Shown: positions 7,430 through 16,034 of the stretch, piece by piece
How positions within the stretch are numbered: the stretch's first letter is position 1
Layout: each line of letters starts with the position of its first letter
Origin: VRUE01 sp963814915
GTDB lineage: Bacteria > Actinomycetota > Thermoleophilia > Solirubrobacterales > 70-9
Direction: 5' to 3'
NCBI GenBank assembly: GCA_963814915.1
Contig: CAWFEI010000005.1
Coordinates: forward strand, 744,001-808,000
Length of the DNA stretch: 64,000 nt
Translations under genes and position numbers: made by a program
The notes under the pieces: generated by a model
What the model was told of the DNA's origin: nothing
Seen by the model: the letters and a program-made list of their open reading frames with translations, nothing else
Databases searched by the model: none

Positions 7430-8293
7430 CTAACCGAGGCTGGGGCGCATCTGGCGCAGCCTCTTGACCCGCTCCTCGATCGGCGGGTGGGTCGAGAAGA
7501 GGCCGGCGATGCCCTTGCCCTTGAAGGGGCGCACGATGTAGAGCGGCTCGGCCGCCTGGTTGACCTGCATCGGCATCGCTTCCGCCCCCTGCTCGAGCCG
7601 CAGCAGAGCACTGGCGAGCGACTCCGGGTTGCCGCAAATCTGGGCGCCCCCGGCGTCGGCGGCGTACTCGCGCTGGCGCGAGATCGAGAGCTGGATGATC
7701 GTCGCCGCGAGCGGCGCCAGCAGGACCAGTGCCAGGGAGGCGACGAGGCCGACCGGCGAGTTGTTGTCATCGCCGCCGAACCACATCAGCATGTAGGCCA
7801 GGTAGGTGATCGCGGCGCCGATCGCCGAGGCGACCGACTGGATCAGGATGTCGCGGTGCTGGACGTGGGCAAGCTCGTGGGCGAGCACGCCGCGCAGCTC
7901 GTCCTCGGAGAGCAGTTTGGTGATCCCCGCGGTGACCGCGACAGCGGCGTGCTTGGGGTTGCGGCCGGTGGCGAAGGCGTTGGGCTGCTCCTGCGGGATC
8001 ATGTAGAGCCGCGGCATCGGCAGTCCCGCCCGCGTGGCCAGTTCACGGACTATCTGGTGCAGGCGCGGGTTGTCGGACTCCTCGATCGGCTTGGCCCGCG
8101 CCATCCCCAGCGCCAGTTTGTCGCTGAAAAAGTAGGAGCCGAGATTGATCAGCAGGGCGATGCCGAGGAAGATCGCGGCCGTGCTCGGGCCGCCGATCAG
8201 GGCGCCGATGACAACCAGCAGGCCCGAGAGCGACGCCAGCAGGATCGTCGTCCGCAGGGTGGCGCCGAATGTGGACTGCTTGGTCGTGGTCAT
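7430..8293 (-). CDS. htpX: Membrane zinc metalloprotease HtpX
   Basis: M48-family membrane protease that degrades misfolded membrane proteins under stress. 287 residues from the ATG at 8293, which has AGGAG seven bases upstream; the longer open frame above it has no family similarity. Two N-terminal membrane helices lie at about residues 15-55, then HELAH at 139-143 supplies the zinc ligands, two more hydrophobic stretches follow at about 155-175 and 182-203, and REYAAD supplies the third ligand Glu209. FATGRNPKHAAVAVT is a clear family signature. It is a single-gene unit with its own terminator, divergent from the kinase gene. Confidence 0.93.
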   Translation of the reverse strand: MTTTKQSTFGATLRTTILLASLSGLLVVIGALIGGPSTAAIFLGIALLINLGSYFFSDKLALGMARAKPIEESDNPRLHQIVRELATRAGLPMPRLYMIPQEQPNAFATGRNPKHAAVAVTAGITKLLSEDELRGVLAHELAHVQHRDILIQSVASAIGAAITYLAYMLMWFGGDDNNSPVGLVASLALVLLAPLAATIIQLSISRQREYAADAGGAQICGNPESLASALLRLEQGAEAMPMQVNQAAEPLYIVRPFKGKGIAGLFSTHPPIEERVKRLRQMRPSLG

Positions 8294-8434
8294 CGCATTA
8301 GCTCCTGTCGTCGGTGAACCGTCCTCGAAGTATTGCGACGGACCCCCGATCCGGCCATAGGTGCCAGCCCCTATTTGCCGCTTCCGACTTTTTGGTTGCC
8401 ATAGGACCCATAAGCTCGGACACGTGCGATTCGG

Positions 8435-9295
8435 ATGGTCGAAATGACGACGGTGGCGATCGCGATCCTCGCCGGGGCGGTGATCGTTCTCGCCGCAAGC
8501 CTCGCGGTGCAGCGGCGTCGCCTCGCCCCGCTCGAGCAGCTGATCGAGGACATGGAGAAGGTCGACCTCAACCGACCCGCCTCCGCCCTGCCCGACTCGA
8601 TCGACGGCGTCGGCGAGACCGAGGAGGTGGAGCGGATCGAGCTCGCCTTCCTGCGCATGCTGCGGCGCCTCGAAGCCGAGCGTCGCCGCGCCGGCAGCGC
8701 CGCGCTGCGCGCCCAGGAGGAGGAGCGGGCGCGGGTCGCGCGTGAACTGCACGACGAGGTCAACCAGTCGCTGACCGGGCTGCTACTGCGGCTCGAGGCG
8801 GCGCGCGAGGCGGCGCCTCCGGAGCTGGAGCCGGAGCTGGCCGAGACCCGGGCGCTCGCCAACCAGGCGATGCAGGAGCTGCTCTCGCTCGCGCGCCAGT
8901 TGCGCCCGACCGCCCTCGACGACCTCGGCCTCGCGGCCGCGATCGGCGGCCAGGTGAAGCAGCTCGAGCGCTCCGGCCTGGCGGCGGGGCTGAGCGTCGA
9001 GGGTGACTTCTCCGGCCTCGACGACGACGTGCAGCTGGTCGTCTACCGAGTCGCCCAGGAGGCGCTGACCAACGCTGCCCGCCACAGCGAGGCGAGCCGG
9101 ATCGACGTCACCCTGCGCAGCCGCGACGGCGGGGTCGAGCTCGAAGTCGCCGACGACGGGCGCGGCTTCGCCTTCGAGCAGTCCGAGCGCGGGCTCGGCA
9201 TCGGCGGCATGCGCGAGCGTGCACTGCTGATCGACGCCGAGCTGACGATCGAGTCGCGCCCCGATCACGGCACGACCGTCAGGCTGAGCGTATGA
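8435..9295 (+). CDS. NarL/LiaS-type sensor histidine kinase without extracellular sensor
   Basis: 286-residue HisKA_3/HATPase kinase. One N-terminal membrane helix (about residues 6-25) is followed by a linker to about residue 95. The phosphoacceptor is His106 in ARELHDEVNQSL; the ATP-binding N, G1 and G2 boxes are EALTNAARHS, DDGRGF and GLGIGGMRER. With no periplasmic domain it probably senses the membrane or a partner protein. The stop overlaps the response-regulator ATG (ATGA), so the two are a coupled pair. The signal sensed is unknown. Confidence 0.9.
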   Translation: MVEMTTVAIAILAGAVIVLAASLAVQRRRLAPLEQLIEDMEKVDLNRPASALPDSIDGVGETEEVERIELAFLRMLRRLEAERRRAGSAALRAQEEERARVARELHDEVNQSLTGLLLRLEAAREAAPPELEPELAETRALANQAMQELLSLARQLRPTALDDLGLAAAIGGQVKQLERSGLAAGLSVEGDFSGLDDDVQLVVYRVAQEALTNAARHSEASRIDVTLRSRDGGVELEVADDGRGFAFEQSERGLGIGGMRERALLIDAELTIESRPDHGTTVRLSV

Positions 9296-9879
9296 GGGTC
9301 CTGATCGCCGACGACCACGGCATCGTCCGTTCCGGCCTGCGACTGCTGCTCGAACGCCAGCCCGACGTCGACGTGATCGCCGAGGCGGCGGACGGCGCCG
9401 AGGCGCGCGAACTGGCGATCCGCGAGCGGCCCGACCTGGCGATCCTCGACGTCAAGATGCCGAAGCTGACCGGGCTGCAGGCGACGCGTGAGATCCGCGC
9501 CCAGGCACCCGAGACCGCGGTCCTGATCCTCTCCATGCACGACGACGAGCGCTACCTCGAGGAGGCGCGCAAGGCCGGCGCCGCCGGCTACGTGCTCAAG
9601 GCCCAGGCGGACACCGACCTGCTCGCGGCGATCGCCGCCGTGCGCCGCGGCGAGCCGTTCTTCCCGACCCCCGGCGCCGCGGGCGCGCTGACCCCACGCG
9701 AGGAGGAGGTGGTCAAGCTCGTTGCCGAGGCCAACACCACGAAGGAGATCGCCGCGATCCTGCACCTCTCCGAGAAGACCGTCGAGAACCACCGGGCAAA
9801 CGCGATGCGCAAGCTGGGAATGCGCGACCGGGTCGAGTTGGTCCGCTACGCGATCAGGCGCGGCCTGATCGAGCCCTGA
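9292..9879 (+). CDS. NarL/FixJ-family response regulator
   Basis: 195-residue DNA-binding response regulator. The receiver domain has the acidic pair in LIADDHG, phosphorylation Asp53 (LAILDVKMP) and Lys in YVLKAQ. The C-terminal LuxR-type helix-turn-helix starts at LTPREEEVVKLVAEANTTKE and ends with VENHRANAMRKLG. It partners the kinase encoded immediately upstream through a four-base overlap. The MFS exporter 38 bases downstream is a candidate target. Confidence 0.93.
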   Translation: MRVLIADDHGIVRSGLRLLLERQPDVDVIAEAADGAEARELAIRERPDLAILDVKMPKLTGLQATREIRAQAPETAVLILSMHDDERYLEEARKAGAAGYVLKAQADTDLLAAIAAVRRGEPFFPTPGAAGALTPREEEVVKLVAEANTTKEIAAILHLSEKTVENHRANAMRKLGMRDRVELVRYAIRRGLIEP

Positions 9880-9917
9880 GCCGAGCGGCCCCGTTTGCTT
9901 GACTGAGGACCGTCTCG

Positions 9918-11405
9918 ATGTCCCGCCGCCAAGACTTCCGCGAAAAACGCTGGCTGGCCCTGGTTCTGCTCTGCTCGGCGCAGTTCGTCGTCGTGCTCGA
10001 CGCCTCGATCGTCAACGTTGCCCTGCCCTCGATCGGCAAGGCTCTCGACTTCTCGCAGGAGAACCTGCCCTGGGTGGTCAACGCCTACGTGCTCACCTTC
10101 GGCGGCTTCCTGCTGCTCGGCGGGCGCACCGCCGACCTGCTCGGCCGCCGCCGAGTCTTCATGGGCGGCCTGCTGCTGGTCGCCGTCGCCTCGCTCGCCG
10201 CCGGCTTCGCCGCCACCGAGGGGCAGCTGATCGCGGCGCGGGCGGCGCAGGGCCTCGGCGCGGCGATCATCTCCCCCGCGGCCCTCTCGATCGTCACCAC
10301 GACCTTCAAGGACGGGGCCGAGCGCAACAAGGCTCTCGGGGTCTGGGGCGCGGTCGCAGGCTCCGGCGGCGCCGCCGGGGTCCTGCTCGGCGGCGTGCTG
10401 ACCGAGGGCCTCGGCTGGGAGTGGGTGCTATGGGTGAACGTCCCGGTCAGCCTGATCGCCTTCGCCTTCTCCCCCAGGCTGATCGCCGAGAGCCGCGCCG
10501 AACACGAGACCCGCGCCTTCGACGTCGCCGGCGCCGTCACCGTCACCGCTGCGCTCTCGATCCTCGTCTACGCCGTCGTCGACGCGACCCAGTCGGGCTG
10601 GGGGTCGACCAAGACGATCGGCCTGATCGCGCTCTCGGTCGCCCTGCTCGCCGCCTTCGTCGCGATCGAGCTGCGCTCTGCCAAACCGTTGGTGCCGTTC
10701 TCGATCTTCCGCATCCGCACCTTGACCGGCGCCAACGTGGTCGGCCTGCTGGTCGGCGCCTCGCTCTTCTCGATGTTCTTCTTCATCTCCCTGTACATGC
10801 AGCAGGTGCTCGGCTACAGCGCGATCCACGCCGGCCTGTCCTACTTCCCGCTGGCACTGACGATCATGATCTCGGCCGGCGTCGCCTCGCAGCTGGTCAC
10901 CAAACTCGGCTACAAGCCTGTGCTGGCGACGGGAATGCTGTTCATCCTCGCCGGGCTGCTCTGGTTCAGCCGCGTTTCGGTCGGCGGCGGCTTCACGACC
11001 GACATCCTCGGCCCCTCGCTGCTCGCCGCCGCGGGGCTGGGCTTCGCCTTCGTGACGACCACGATCGCCGCCGTCTCCGGCGTCGAGGAAGGCGAGGCCG
11101 GGCTGGCAAGCGGCTTGATCAACACCTCGCAGCAGATCGGCGGCGCGTTGGGGCTCGCCGTGCTCTCGACGATCGCCACATCGCGCACCGACAGCGTCCT
11201 CTCCGGCGGCGGGACGAGCCTCTCCGAGGGTCTGAACGAGGGCTTCCAGATCGCTTTCCTCGGCGGCGCGGCGTTCGCGGCGCTTGGCTTCGTCCTCACC
11301 CTGCTCCTGATCCGCAGCAGCGACAGCCAGGCCCACGTCGAGCTCGGCAACGCCATCGCCGGCGGCCCTGCCGACGACGCAGCGACCGAGCCCACCTCCG
11401 CATAA
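9918..11405 (+). CDS. MFS exporter, DHA2 (EmrB/QacA) type
   Basis: 495-residue drug:proton antiporter-type protein with about 14 predicted membrane helices. Family motifs are VVLDASIVNVALPSIG in helix 1, the motif A region GGRTADLLGRRRVF, ARAAQGLGAAIISPAALSI, and the GSGGAAGVLLGG antiporter motif C. Substrate cannot be predicted. It follows the two-component pair by 38 bases on the same strand and may be regulated by it; the next gene (Rrf2) has its own promoter overlapping this stop codon. Confidence 0.9.
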   Translation: MSRRQDFREKRWLALVLLCSAQFVVVLDASIVNVALPSIGKALDFSQENLPWVVNAYVLTFGGFLLLGGRTADLLGRRRVFMGGLLLVAVASLAAGFAATEGQLIAARAAQGLGAAIISPAALSIVTTTFKDGAERNKALGVWGAVAGSGGAAGVLLGGVLTEGLGWEWVLWVNVPVSLIAFAFSPRLIAESRAEHETRAFDVAGAVTVTAALSILVYAVVDATQSGWGSTKTIGLIALSVALLAAFVAIELRSAKPLVPFSIFRIRTLTGANVVGLLVGASLFSMFFFISLYMQQVLGYSAIHAGLSYFPLALTIMISAGVASQLVTKLGYKPVLATGMLFILAGLLWFSRVSVGGGFTTDILGPSLLAAAGLGFAFVTTTIAAVSGVEEGEAGLASGLINTSQQIGGALGLAVLSTIATSRTDSVLSGGGTSLSEGLNEGFQIAFLGGAAFAALGFVLTLLLIRSSDSQAHVELGNAIAGGPADDAATEPTSA

Positions 11406-11426
11406 CCGACCGCTACAGTAGGATTT
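11404..11426 (+). promoter_or_regulatory. suf promoter/operator site 1 (upstream of the Rrf2 gene)
   Basis: Contains CCGAC (11406-11410), six bases, then AGTAGGATT (11417-11425). The same CCGAC-N6-AGTAGGATT pattern occurs at 15970-15992, with 16 of 23 bases identical. TAGGAT at 11419-11424 is a -10 box only six bases before the Rrf2 ATG, which implies a leaderless mRNA. The partial dyad (CCnAC...GTnGG) suits a dimeric Rrf2 repressor that occludes the promoter. Confidence 0.6.
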
Positions 11427-11430
11427 CCTC

Positions 11431-11907
11431 ATGCTGTTCTCGACGAAAGCCGAGTACGGAGTCCGCCTGATGGTCGAGCTCGGCCGCCAGCCTGGCTCCA
11501 CCCCGGTCTCGCTCAGCGCCGTCGCCGAGGCGGAGCGGCTGCCGCTCTCCTACCTGGAGCATCTGGTCGCCAAACTGCGCAACGCCGGGCTGGTCAGCTC
11601 GACCCGCGGCGCCCACGGCGGCTACCGGCTCGCCCAGCCGGCCGAGGCGATCACCCTCGACCAGGTGGTCGAGGCGCTGGAAGGGCAGATCGCGCCGATG
11701 GAGTGCTTCCATGAGACTCCCGAGGGCAAGGTGCTCTGCTCACATGAGAGCGACGGCGACCGTGCCTGCGCGACGAAGCTGCTCTGGACTCGCGTCCAGA
11801 GCGGCGTCACCAAGGCGCTCGCCGGCACCACGCTGGCCGAGCTGGTCGAGTTTTCCGGCGATTCGTCCGGCGGGGCCGAGCAGGCCCCCGTCGGCAGCGC
11901 CGCTTAA
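11431..11907 (+). CDS. Rrf2-family Fe-S transcriptional regulator of the suf locus (IscR/SufR-like)
   Basis: 158-residue winged-helix regulator. FSTKAEYGVRLMVELG is the typical Rrf2 start and LSYLEHLVAKLRNAGLVSSTRGAHGGY is the DNA-reading part. Three cysteines lie where IscR-type proteins bind a [2Fe-2S] cluster: Cys92 (PMECF), Cys103 and Cys113 (RACATKLLW). The gene is first in a run leading to sufC-sufS-sufU, so autoregulation and control of Fe-S assembly by cluster status is likely. The ATG sits right after a -10 box, indicating leaderless translation. In mycobacteria the analogous role is filled by an unrelated protein, so I give no gene symbol. Confidence 0.88.
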   Translation: MLFSTKAEYGVRLMVELGRQPGSTPVSLSAVAEAERLPLSYLEHLVAKLRNAGLVSSTRGAHGGYRLAQPAEAITLDQVVEALEGQIAPMECFHETPEGKVLCSHESDGDRACATKLLWTRVQSGVTKALAGTTLAELVEFSGDSSGGAEQAPVGSAA

Positions 11908-11934
11908 TCCCACGCAACCACGAACGGAGTGACA

Positions 11935-12699
11935 TTGGCTGAGCTGGAGATACGCAACCTGCACGTGAGCGCCGAGGGCAAGCAGATCCTGCGCGGGCTC
12001 GACCTCGACGTGGAGAAGGGCAAGGTCCACGCCCTGATGGGGCCGAACGGGTCGGGCAAGTCGACCCTGGCCAACGCGATCATGGGCCACCCCTCGCTGG
12101 AGGTCACCGACGGCACGATCGTCTTCAAGGGCGAGGACATGACCGAGGCCGATCCCGACGAGCGCTCCCGCGCCGGCCTGTTCATGGCCTTCCAATACCC
12201 CGTAGCGATTCCCGGCGTCTCGGTCAGCAAGTACCTGCGAATGATCCTCAACGCTCGCCGCGAGGCGCGCGGCGAAGGCGAGATCAAGATCAAAGAGTTC
12301 GCCAAGACCGCACAGGAGGCGATGGAGCTCGCCAACATCCCCAAAGACTTCTCCAGCCGTTACCTCAACGACGGTTTCTCGGGCGGTGAGAAGAAGCGCA
12401 TGGAGCTGCTCCAGCTGGCGCTGCTGAGGCCCGAGATCGCCGTCCTCGACGAGACCGACTCCGGGCTCGATATCGACGCGCTGCGGGTCGTCGCCGAGGG
12501 CGTCAACACCTTCGCCGGGCCCGACATGGGCGTGCTGATCATCACCCACTACCAGCGCATCCTGCACATGGTCAAGCCCGACTCGGTTCACGTCATGTTC
12601 GAGGGCCGGATCGTCAAGGAAGGCGGCCCGGAGCTGGTCGGCGTGCTCGAGGAGAAGGGCTACGGCTGGATCGGCGAGGAGGTAGCCGCGACCGGATGA
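11935..12699 (+). CDS. sufC: Fe-S assembly ATPase SufC
   Basis: ABC-type ATPase that drives the SufBCD scaffold. About 254 residues. Walker A is GPNGSGKST, the SufC-specific signature is GFSGGEKKRMELLQ, and Walker B/D-loop is VLDETDSGLDID. I prefer the TTG at 11935: the Shine-Dalgarno ACGGAG overlaps an in-frame GTG at 11929 but is correctly spaced for the TTG, and sufD in this locus also uses a TTG followed by GCTGAG. It is 27 bases after the Rrf2 gene and overlaps the sufS ATG by four bases. Confidence 0.94.
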   Translation: MAELEIRNLHVSAEGKQILRGLDLDVEKGKVHALMGPNGSGKSTLANAIMGHPSLEVTDGTIVFKGEDMTEADPDERSRAGLFMAFQYPVAIPGVSVSKYLRMILNARREARGEGEIKIKEFAKTAQEAMELANIPKDFSSRYLNDGFSGGEKKRMELLQLALLRPEIAVLDETDSGLDIDALRVVAEGVNTFAGPDMGVLIITHYQRILHMVKPDSVHVMFEGRIVKEGGPELVGVLEEKGYGWIGEEVAATG

Positions 12700-13940
12700 C
12701 CGTCGCGGCCTCACCGTTCCCGATCGAGAAGGTCCGTGCCGCGTTCCCCGCCCTGGAGCGCGAGATCCACGGGCAGCCGGTCGCCTACCTGGACAGCGGC
12801 GCCAGCGCCCAGCGGGTGCTGGCCTCGATCCAGGCGGTCGACCGCTACGAGCGCGCCCATCACTCCAACGTCCACCGCGGCTCGCACACGCTCTCGGCCG
12901 AGGCGACCGCGGCCTACGAGGGTGCACGGGCGACCGTAGCCGACCACGTGGGCGCCGCCGACCGCCGCGAGGTCGTCTTCGTCCGCAACGCGACCGAGGC
13001 GATCAACCTGGTCGCCCGTGCCTGGGGCGACGCCAACGTCGGCGCCGGAGACCGCCTCGTGCTGACCGAGATGGAGCACCACTCGAACATCGTCCCCTGG
13101 CAGCAGCTGGCCGATCGGGTCGGGGCGGAGATCGACTGGGTCCCGATCGGCGAGGACGGCCTGCTCGACATGGACGCCTACGTGGCGCTGCTCGAGCGCG
13201 GGCCCAAGCTCGTCGCCGTCGCGCACGTCTCCAACGTGCTCGGCACCGAGAACCCGCTCGCCGAGATCGCCCGCCTCGCGCACGCGGCGGGCGCGCTGGT
13301 GCTCGCCGACGGCGCGCAGGCAGCGCCGAAGCTACCGCTCGATCTCACCGAGCTGGGAGTCGACTTCTACGCCCTGACCGGGCACAAGCTCTACGCCCCG
13401 ACCGGGATCGGCGCGCTCTGGGCGAAGCTCGACCTGCTGCGCGAGATGCCGCCCTTCCTCGGCGGCGGCTCGATGATCCGCAAGGTGACCGTGGACGGCA
13501 CCAGCTTCGCCGACCCTCCGGCCCGTTTCGAGGCGGGTACCCCGGCGATCGCCCAGGCGATCGGCATGGCATCGGCGCTGCGCTGGCTCGACGGCGTCGG
13601 CATGGAGGCCGTGCGCGAGCACGAGCGCGAGATCGCCGACTATGCCCTGCGGCAGCTCGCCGAAGTTCCAGGCCTGCGCGTCTTCGGCCCGCCGCGCCGG
13701 CCCGACCGGCTCGGCCCGGTCTCCTTCGAGATCGAGGGCATCCACGCCCACGACGTCGCCGAGATCCTCGACCGCCACGGGGTCGCCGTGCGCGCCGGCC
13801 ACCACTGCGCACAGCCGCTGATGGACCGCCTCGGGGTGGCCGCCACCGCCCGCGCCAGCTTCGGCGCCTACACGACGCGCGAGGAGATCGACCGCCTGGC
13901 CGCCGGCCTCGAAGACGCGCGAAAGGTCTTCGGCCTCTGA
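12696..13940 (+). CDS. sufS: Cysteine desulfurase SufS
   Basis: Group II PLP cysteine desulfurase that takes sulfur from cysteine and passes it as persulfide to SufU. 414 residues. PLP Lys231 is in LTGHKLYAPTG; catalytic Cys370 is in RAGHHCAQP; the N-terminal VRAAFPALEREIHGQPVAYL and MEHHSNIVPWQ are family markers. ATGA overlap with sufC and TGATG overlap with sufU make a tightly coupled CSU unit. It links to the cysteine-making operon 5 kb upstream through its substrate. Confidence 0.94.
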   Translation: MTVAASPFPIEKVRAAFPALEREIHGQPVAYLDSGASAQRVLASIQAVDRYERAHHSNVHRGSHTLSAEATAAYEGARATVADHVGAADRREVVFVRNATEAINLVARAWGDANVGAGDRLVLTEMEHHSNIVPWQQLADRVGAEIDWVPIGEDGLLDMDAYVALLERGPKLVAVAHVSNVLGTENPLAEIARLAHAAGALVLADGAQAAPKLPLDLTELGVDFYALTGHKLYAPTGIGALWAKLDLLREMPPFLGGGSMIRKVTVDGTSFADPPARFEAGTPAIAQAIGMASALRWLDGVGMEAVREHEREIADYALRQLAEVPGLRVFGPPRRPDRLGPVSFEIEGIHAHDVAEILDRHGVAVRAGHHCAQPLMDRLGVAATARASFGAYTTREEIDRLAAGLEDARKVFGL

Positions 13941-14371
13941 TGGACGAGCTCTACCGAGAGCAGATTCTCGATCACTACAAGCGGCCGCACAACTTCGGCC
14001 GGGTCGAGAGCCCCGACCTCGAGTTCGAGGACACCAACCCGCTCTGCGGCGACGAGCAGCACGTGACGATCCGGCTCGACGAGGACGACCGGGTCGCCGA
14101 GGTCGCATTCGAGGGCCAGGGCTGCGCGATCTCGACCGCGGCGACCTCGCTGCTGACCGACGAGCTGGTCGGCAAATCGCGCGAGGAGCTGCTGCGGCTG
14201 CCAAAGGAGTTCGTCCTCGACCTGCTCGGGATCGATATTTCGGCGACGCGGATGAAGTGCGCGATGCTCGGCCTGAAGGTGGTCAAGAGCGCCGGCCTCG
14301 GCCAGCCCGCCGAATGGGAGGACGAGGGCGAGCGGGGCGACCCGACCGAAGCGACCGGCGACCCGCGCTAG
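13940..14371 (+). CDS. sufU: Zinc-dependent sulfurtransferase SufU
   Basis: 143-residue SufU/IscU-like protein that accepts sulfur from SufS. Conserved ligands are Cys36 and Asp38 (PLCGDE), Cys62 (GQGCAIS) and Cys107 (RMKCAML), and the SufU-type insertion between the second and third cysteine is present. The C-terminus (about residues 120-143) is acidic and likely disordered. It starts inside the sufS stop codon and its own end overlaps the convergent hydrolase by four bases. Confidence 0.93.
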   Translation: MDELYREQILDHYKRPHNFGRVESPDLEFEDTNPLCGDEQHVTIRLDEDDRVAEVAFEGQGCAISTAATSLLTDELVGKSREELLRLPKEFVLDLLGIDISATRMKCAMLGLKVVKSAGLGQPAEWEDEGERGDPTEATGDPR

Positions 14372-15105
14372 GCGAGCGAGCTAAGCCACTGCAGGCCGCG
14401 GCGAACCGAGTAGTCCTTGGCGGTGCCGTCGTCGTGGGCCCCCCAGACACGAGCGAGCGAAACACGCGGGTCGCGCTCGGCGAAGCCGATGTTCATCGAG
14501 CAGGGCACAATGCGGTCTTCGCAGCTCTGGAAGATCAGCAGCGGGCGCAGGCTCGGCTGCCGGGCCGCCGAAAAAGCACGCAACTCCGCCTCCGAGGCAT
14601 GCAGGTGGCGCCAGGAGTGCGGGTCGCCCGCAGACGTGCTCGCGTAATGGCGGGCGTAGGGCGAAGCCCATGCGCGCAGGGCGGTCGGCGGCGACTTCGC
14701 CGCGGCGGCGCGGACATAGCCGCGTGAGGCGAGCCAAGCGGCGATCGCACCGCCGGCCGAGTCGCCGTAGGCAAAGACCTCGCGGCCTTCCCGGCGCAGG
14801 CCGAGCGCCAACTCCTTCATCTGCAAGAACGCGGCGGGCAGGTTGTCGAGCGGATATCTCGGCTGCAGGGTGTCGAACTCCCCCTGCTGCGCCGCGATCT
14901 CCGCGGCGTAGTCCATGAAGGCCGGTTCGCCGCGGAAGAAGCCGCCGCCGTGGATCAACAGGAGGACGGGCCGGGGGGCTTCCGCCGCGGCCGACCGCGG
15001 AGCGAACGCCAACGCCGCGAGGCAGAGCGCAAGCAGGACAAGCCCGCCGTCGACGGCGCGCTTGAGGCTGGATGGAACACTCGTCATCGGCACGGCGAAA
15101 TTCAT
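14368..15105 (-). CDS. Secreted alpha/beta hydrolase (HSL/esterase-like)
   Basis: 245-residue exported hydrolase. A Sec signal peptide (hydrophobic core about residues 20-38, ending near SAAAEA) is followed by oxyanion-hole motif IHGGGFF, nucleophile elbow YGDSAGG, acid region CEDRIVP and a late His in WGAHDDG. That set matches the hormone-sensitive-lipase/carboxylesterase group. ATG at 15087 (MTSVPSS) is an alternative start. It interrupts the suf locus on the opposite strand, with no evident functional link. Confidence 0.75.
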   Translation of the reverse strand: MNFAVPMTSVPSSLKRAVDGGLVLLALCLAALAFAPRSAAAEAPRPVLLLIHGGGFFRGEPAFMDYAAEIAAQQGEFDTLQPRYPLDNLPAAFLQMKELALGLRREGREVFAYGDSAGGAIAAWLASRGYVRAAAAKSPPTALRAWASPYARHYASTSAGDPHSWRHLHASEAELRAFSAARQPSLRPLLIFQSCEDRIVPCSMNIGFAERDPRVSLARVWGAHDDGTAKDYSVRRGLQWLSSLA

Positions 15106-15151
15106 CGACAGGCAAAACCGCGAAATTGAGCGAAAGGTGCGCTCGTCTTGC

Positions 15152-15952
15152 TCAGGCGGCGCCCGCGCTCGAGTCGCCGTTGAGCGCGATCACCGCGAAC
15201 ATCGCCCCGTGGGGGTCGTTGAGGATCGCAAATCGACCGACCGGGACCTCGATCGGCTCAACCATGACGCTGCCGCCGAGCTGCTTGGCGCGCTCGATCG
15301 TCGCGTCGGTGTCCTCGACCGCGAAGTAGACGCCCCAGTAGGCGGGAATCTCGTCGGGCACGCAGCGCTCGCGCTGGTTGAGGATGCCGGCGACCGGGCT
15401 GCCGCCAAGCTCTATCGTCGTGTACTTGCCGGCCTCGCCCAGATCCCGCGTGTCGAAGGTCCAGCCGAACACGGCGCCGTAGAACCTTTCCGCGGCCCCG
15501 ACGTCACGGGTGTTGAGCTCGTTCCAGGCGAGCGTCCCCGGCTCATTGACGAGCGCCGCCCCGACGAAGGTCCCCGGCTGCCAGACGCCGAAGACGGCGC
15601 CGCCCGGGTCGGTGAAGATCGCCATCCGGCCGAGGTCCATGACATCCATCGGCTCGGCGATGACCGTGCCGCCGGCATCGAGCACGTGGCCCGCCGCCAC
15701 ATCGGCGTCGGCGACCGTCAGGTAGGAGCTCCAGGCGACCGGCTGCTCGGGCTGCATCAGCGGCATCACGCCGGCGACCGGCTTGCCGCGCAGCATCGCC
15801 TGCCGGTAGCCGCCGGCCTGCTCGGCGTTCTCGGCCTCCGGCACGTCCCAGCCGAAGAGGGAGCCGTAGAAGGCGACCGAGCCGTCGAGGTCCGGGGTGC
15901 CGAGGTCGATCCAGCACGGGGTACCGGGGGCGTAGCTGCTGATCTCGCTCAT
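15152..15952 (-). CDS. Tandem VOC (glyoxalase-fold) protein
   Basis: 266 residues made of two vicinal-oxygen-chelate modules (about 12-125 and 138-255). Each module starts with a WxDL/WNEL beta strand and a FYGSLFGW or FYGAVFGW motif and ends with an IFTDPGG or ILNDPHG strand. Resembles the actinobacterial hydroxylase/27-kDa antigen-like VOC proteins; the reaction is unknown. It is divergent from the Rieske-sufB-sufD unit, and the suf operator lies between the two starts, so the same regulator may affect it. Confidence 0.85.
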   Translation of the reverse strand: MSEISSYAPGTPCWIDLGTPDLDGSVAFYGSLFGWDVPEAENAEQAGGYRQAMLRGKPVAGVMPLMQPEQPVAWSSYLTVADADVAAGHVLDAGGTVIAEPMDVMDLGRMAIFTDPGGAVFGVWQPGTFVGAALVNEPGTLAWNELNTRDVGAAERFYGAVFGWTFDTRDLGEAGKYTTIELGGSPVAGILNQRERCVPDEIPAYWGVYFAVEDTDATIERAKQLGGSVMVEPIEVPVGRFAILNDPHGAMFAVIALNGDSSAGAA

Positions 15953-15969
15953 CGTCGCCTTCCTCTAAA

Positions 15970-15992
15970 ATCCGACTGGAGAAGTAGGATTA
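15970..15992 (+). promoter_or_regulatory. suf promoter/operator site 2 (upstream of Rieske-sufB-sufD)
   Basis: Contains CCGAC (15972-15976), six bases, and AGTAGGATT (15983-15991), matching site 1 at 11404-11426. A wider palindrome runs ATCCGACT...AGTAGGAT with seven of eight outer pairs matched. TAGGAT at 15985-15990 is the -10 box, giving a leader of about 38 bases for the Rieske gene. Confidence 0.6.
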
Positions 15993-16034
15993 AGTCTCAA
16001 CCCGCACTAAAGCAAGGCAAGAGGGTACCCCGTA

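Noticed and set aside
14368..15952. Esterase-like and VOC genes as new members of the Fe-S assembly system
   Set aside because: They lie on the opposite strand, one is secreted, and neither has a cluster or sulfur motif. Only the shared divergent operator gives a weak link for the VOC gene.
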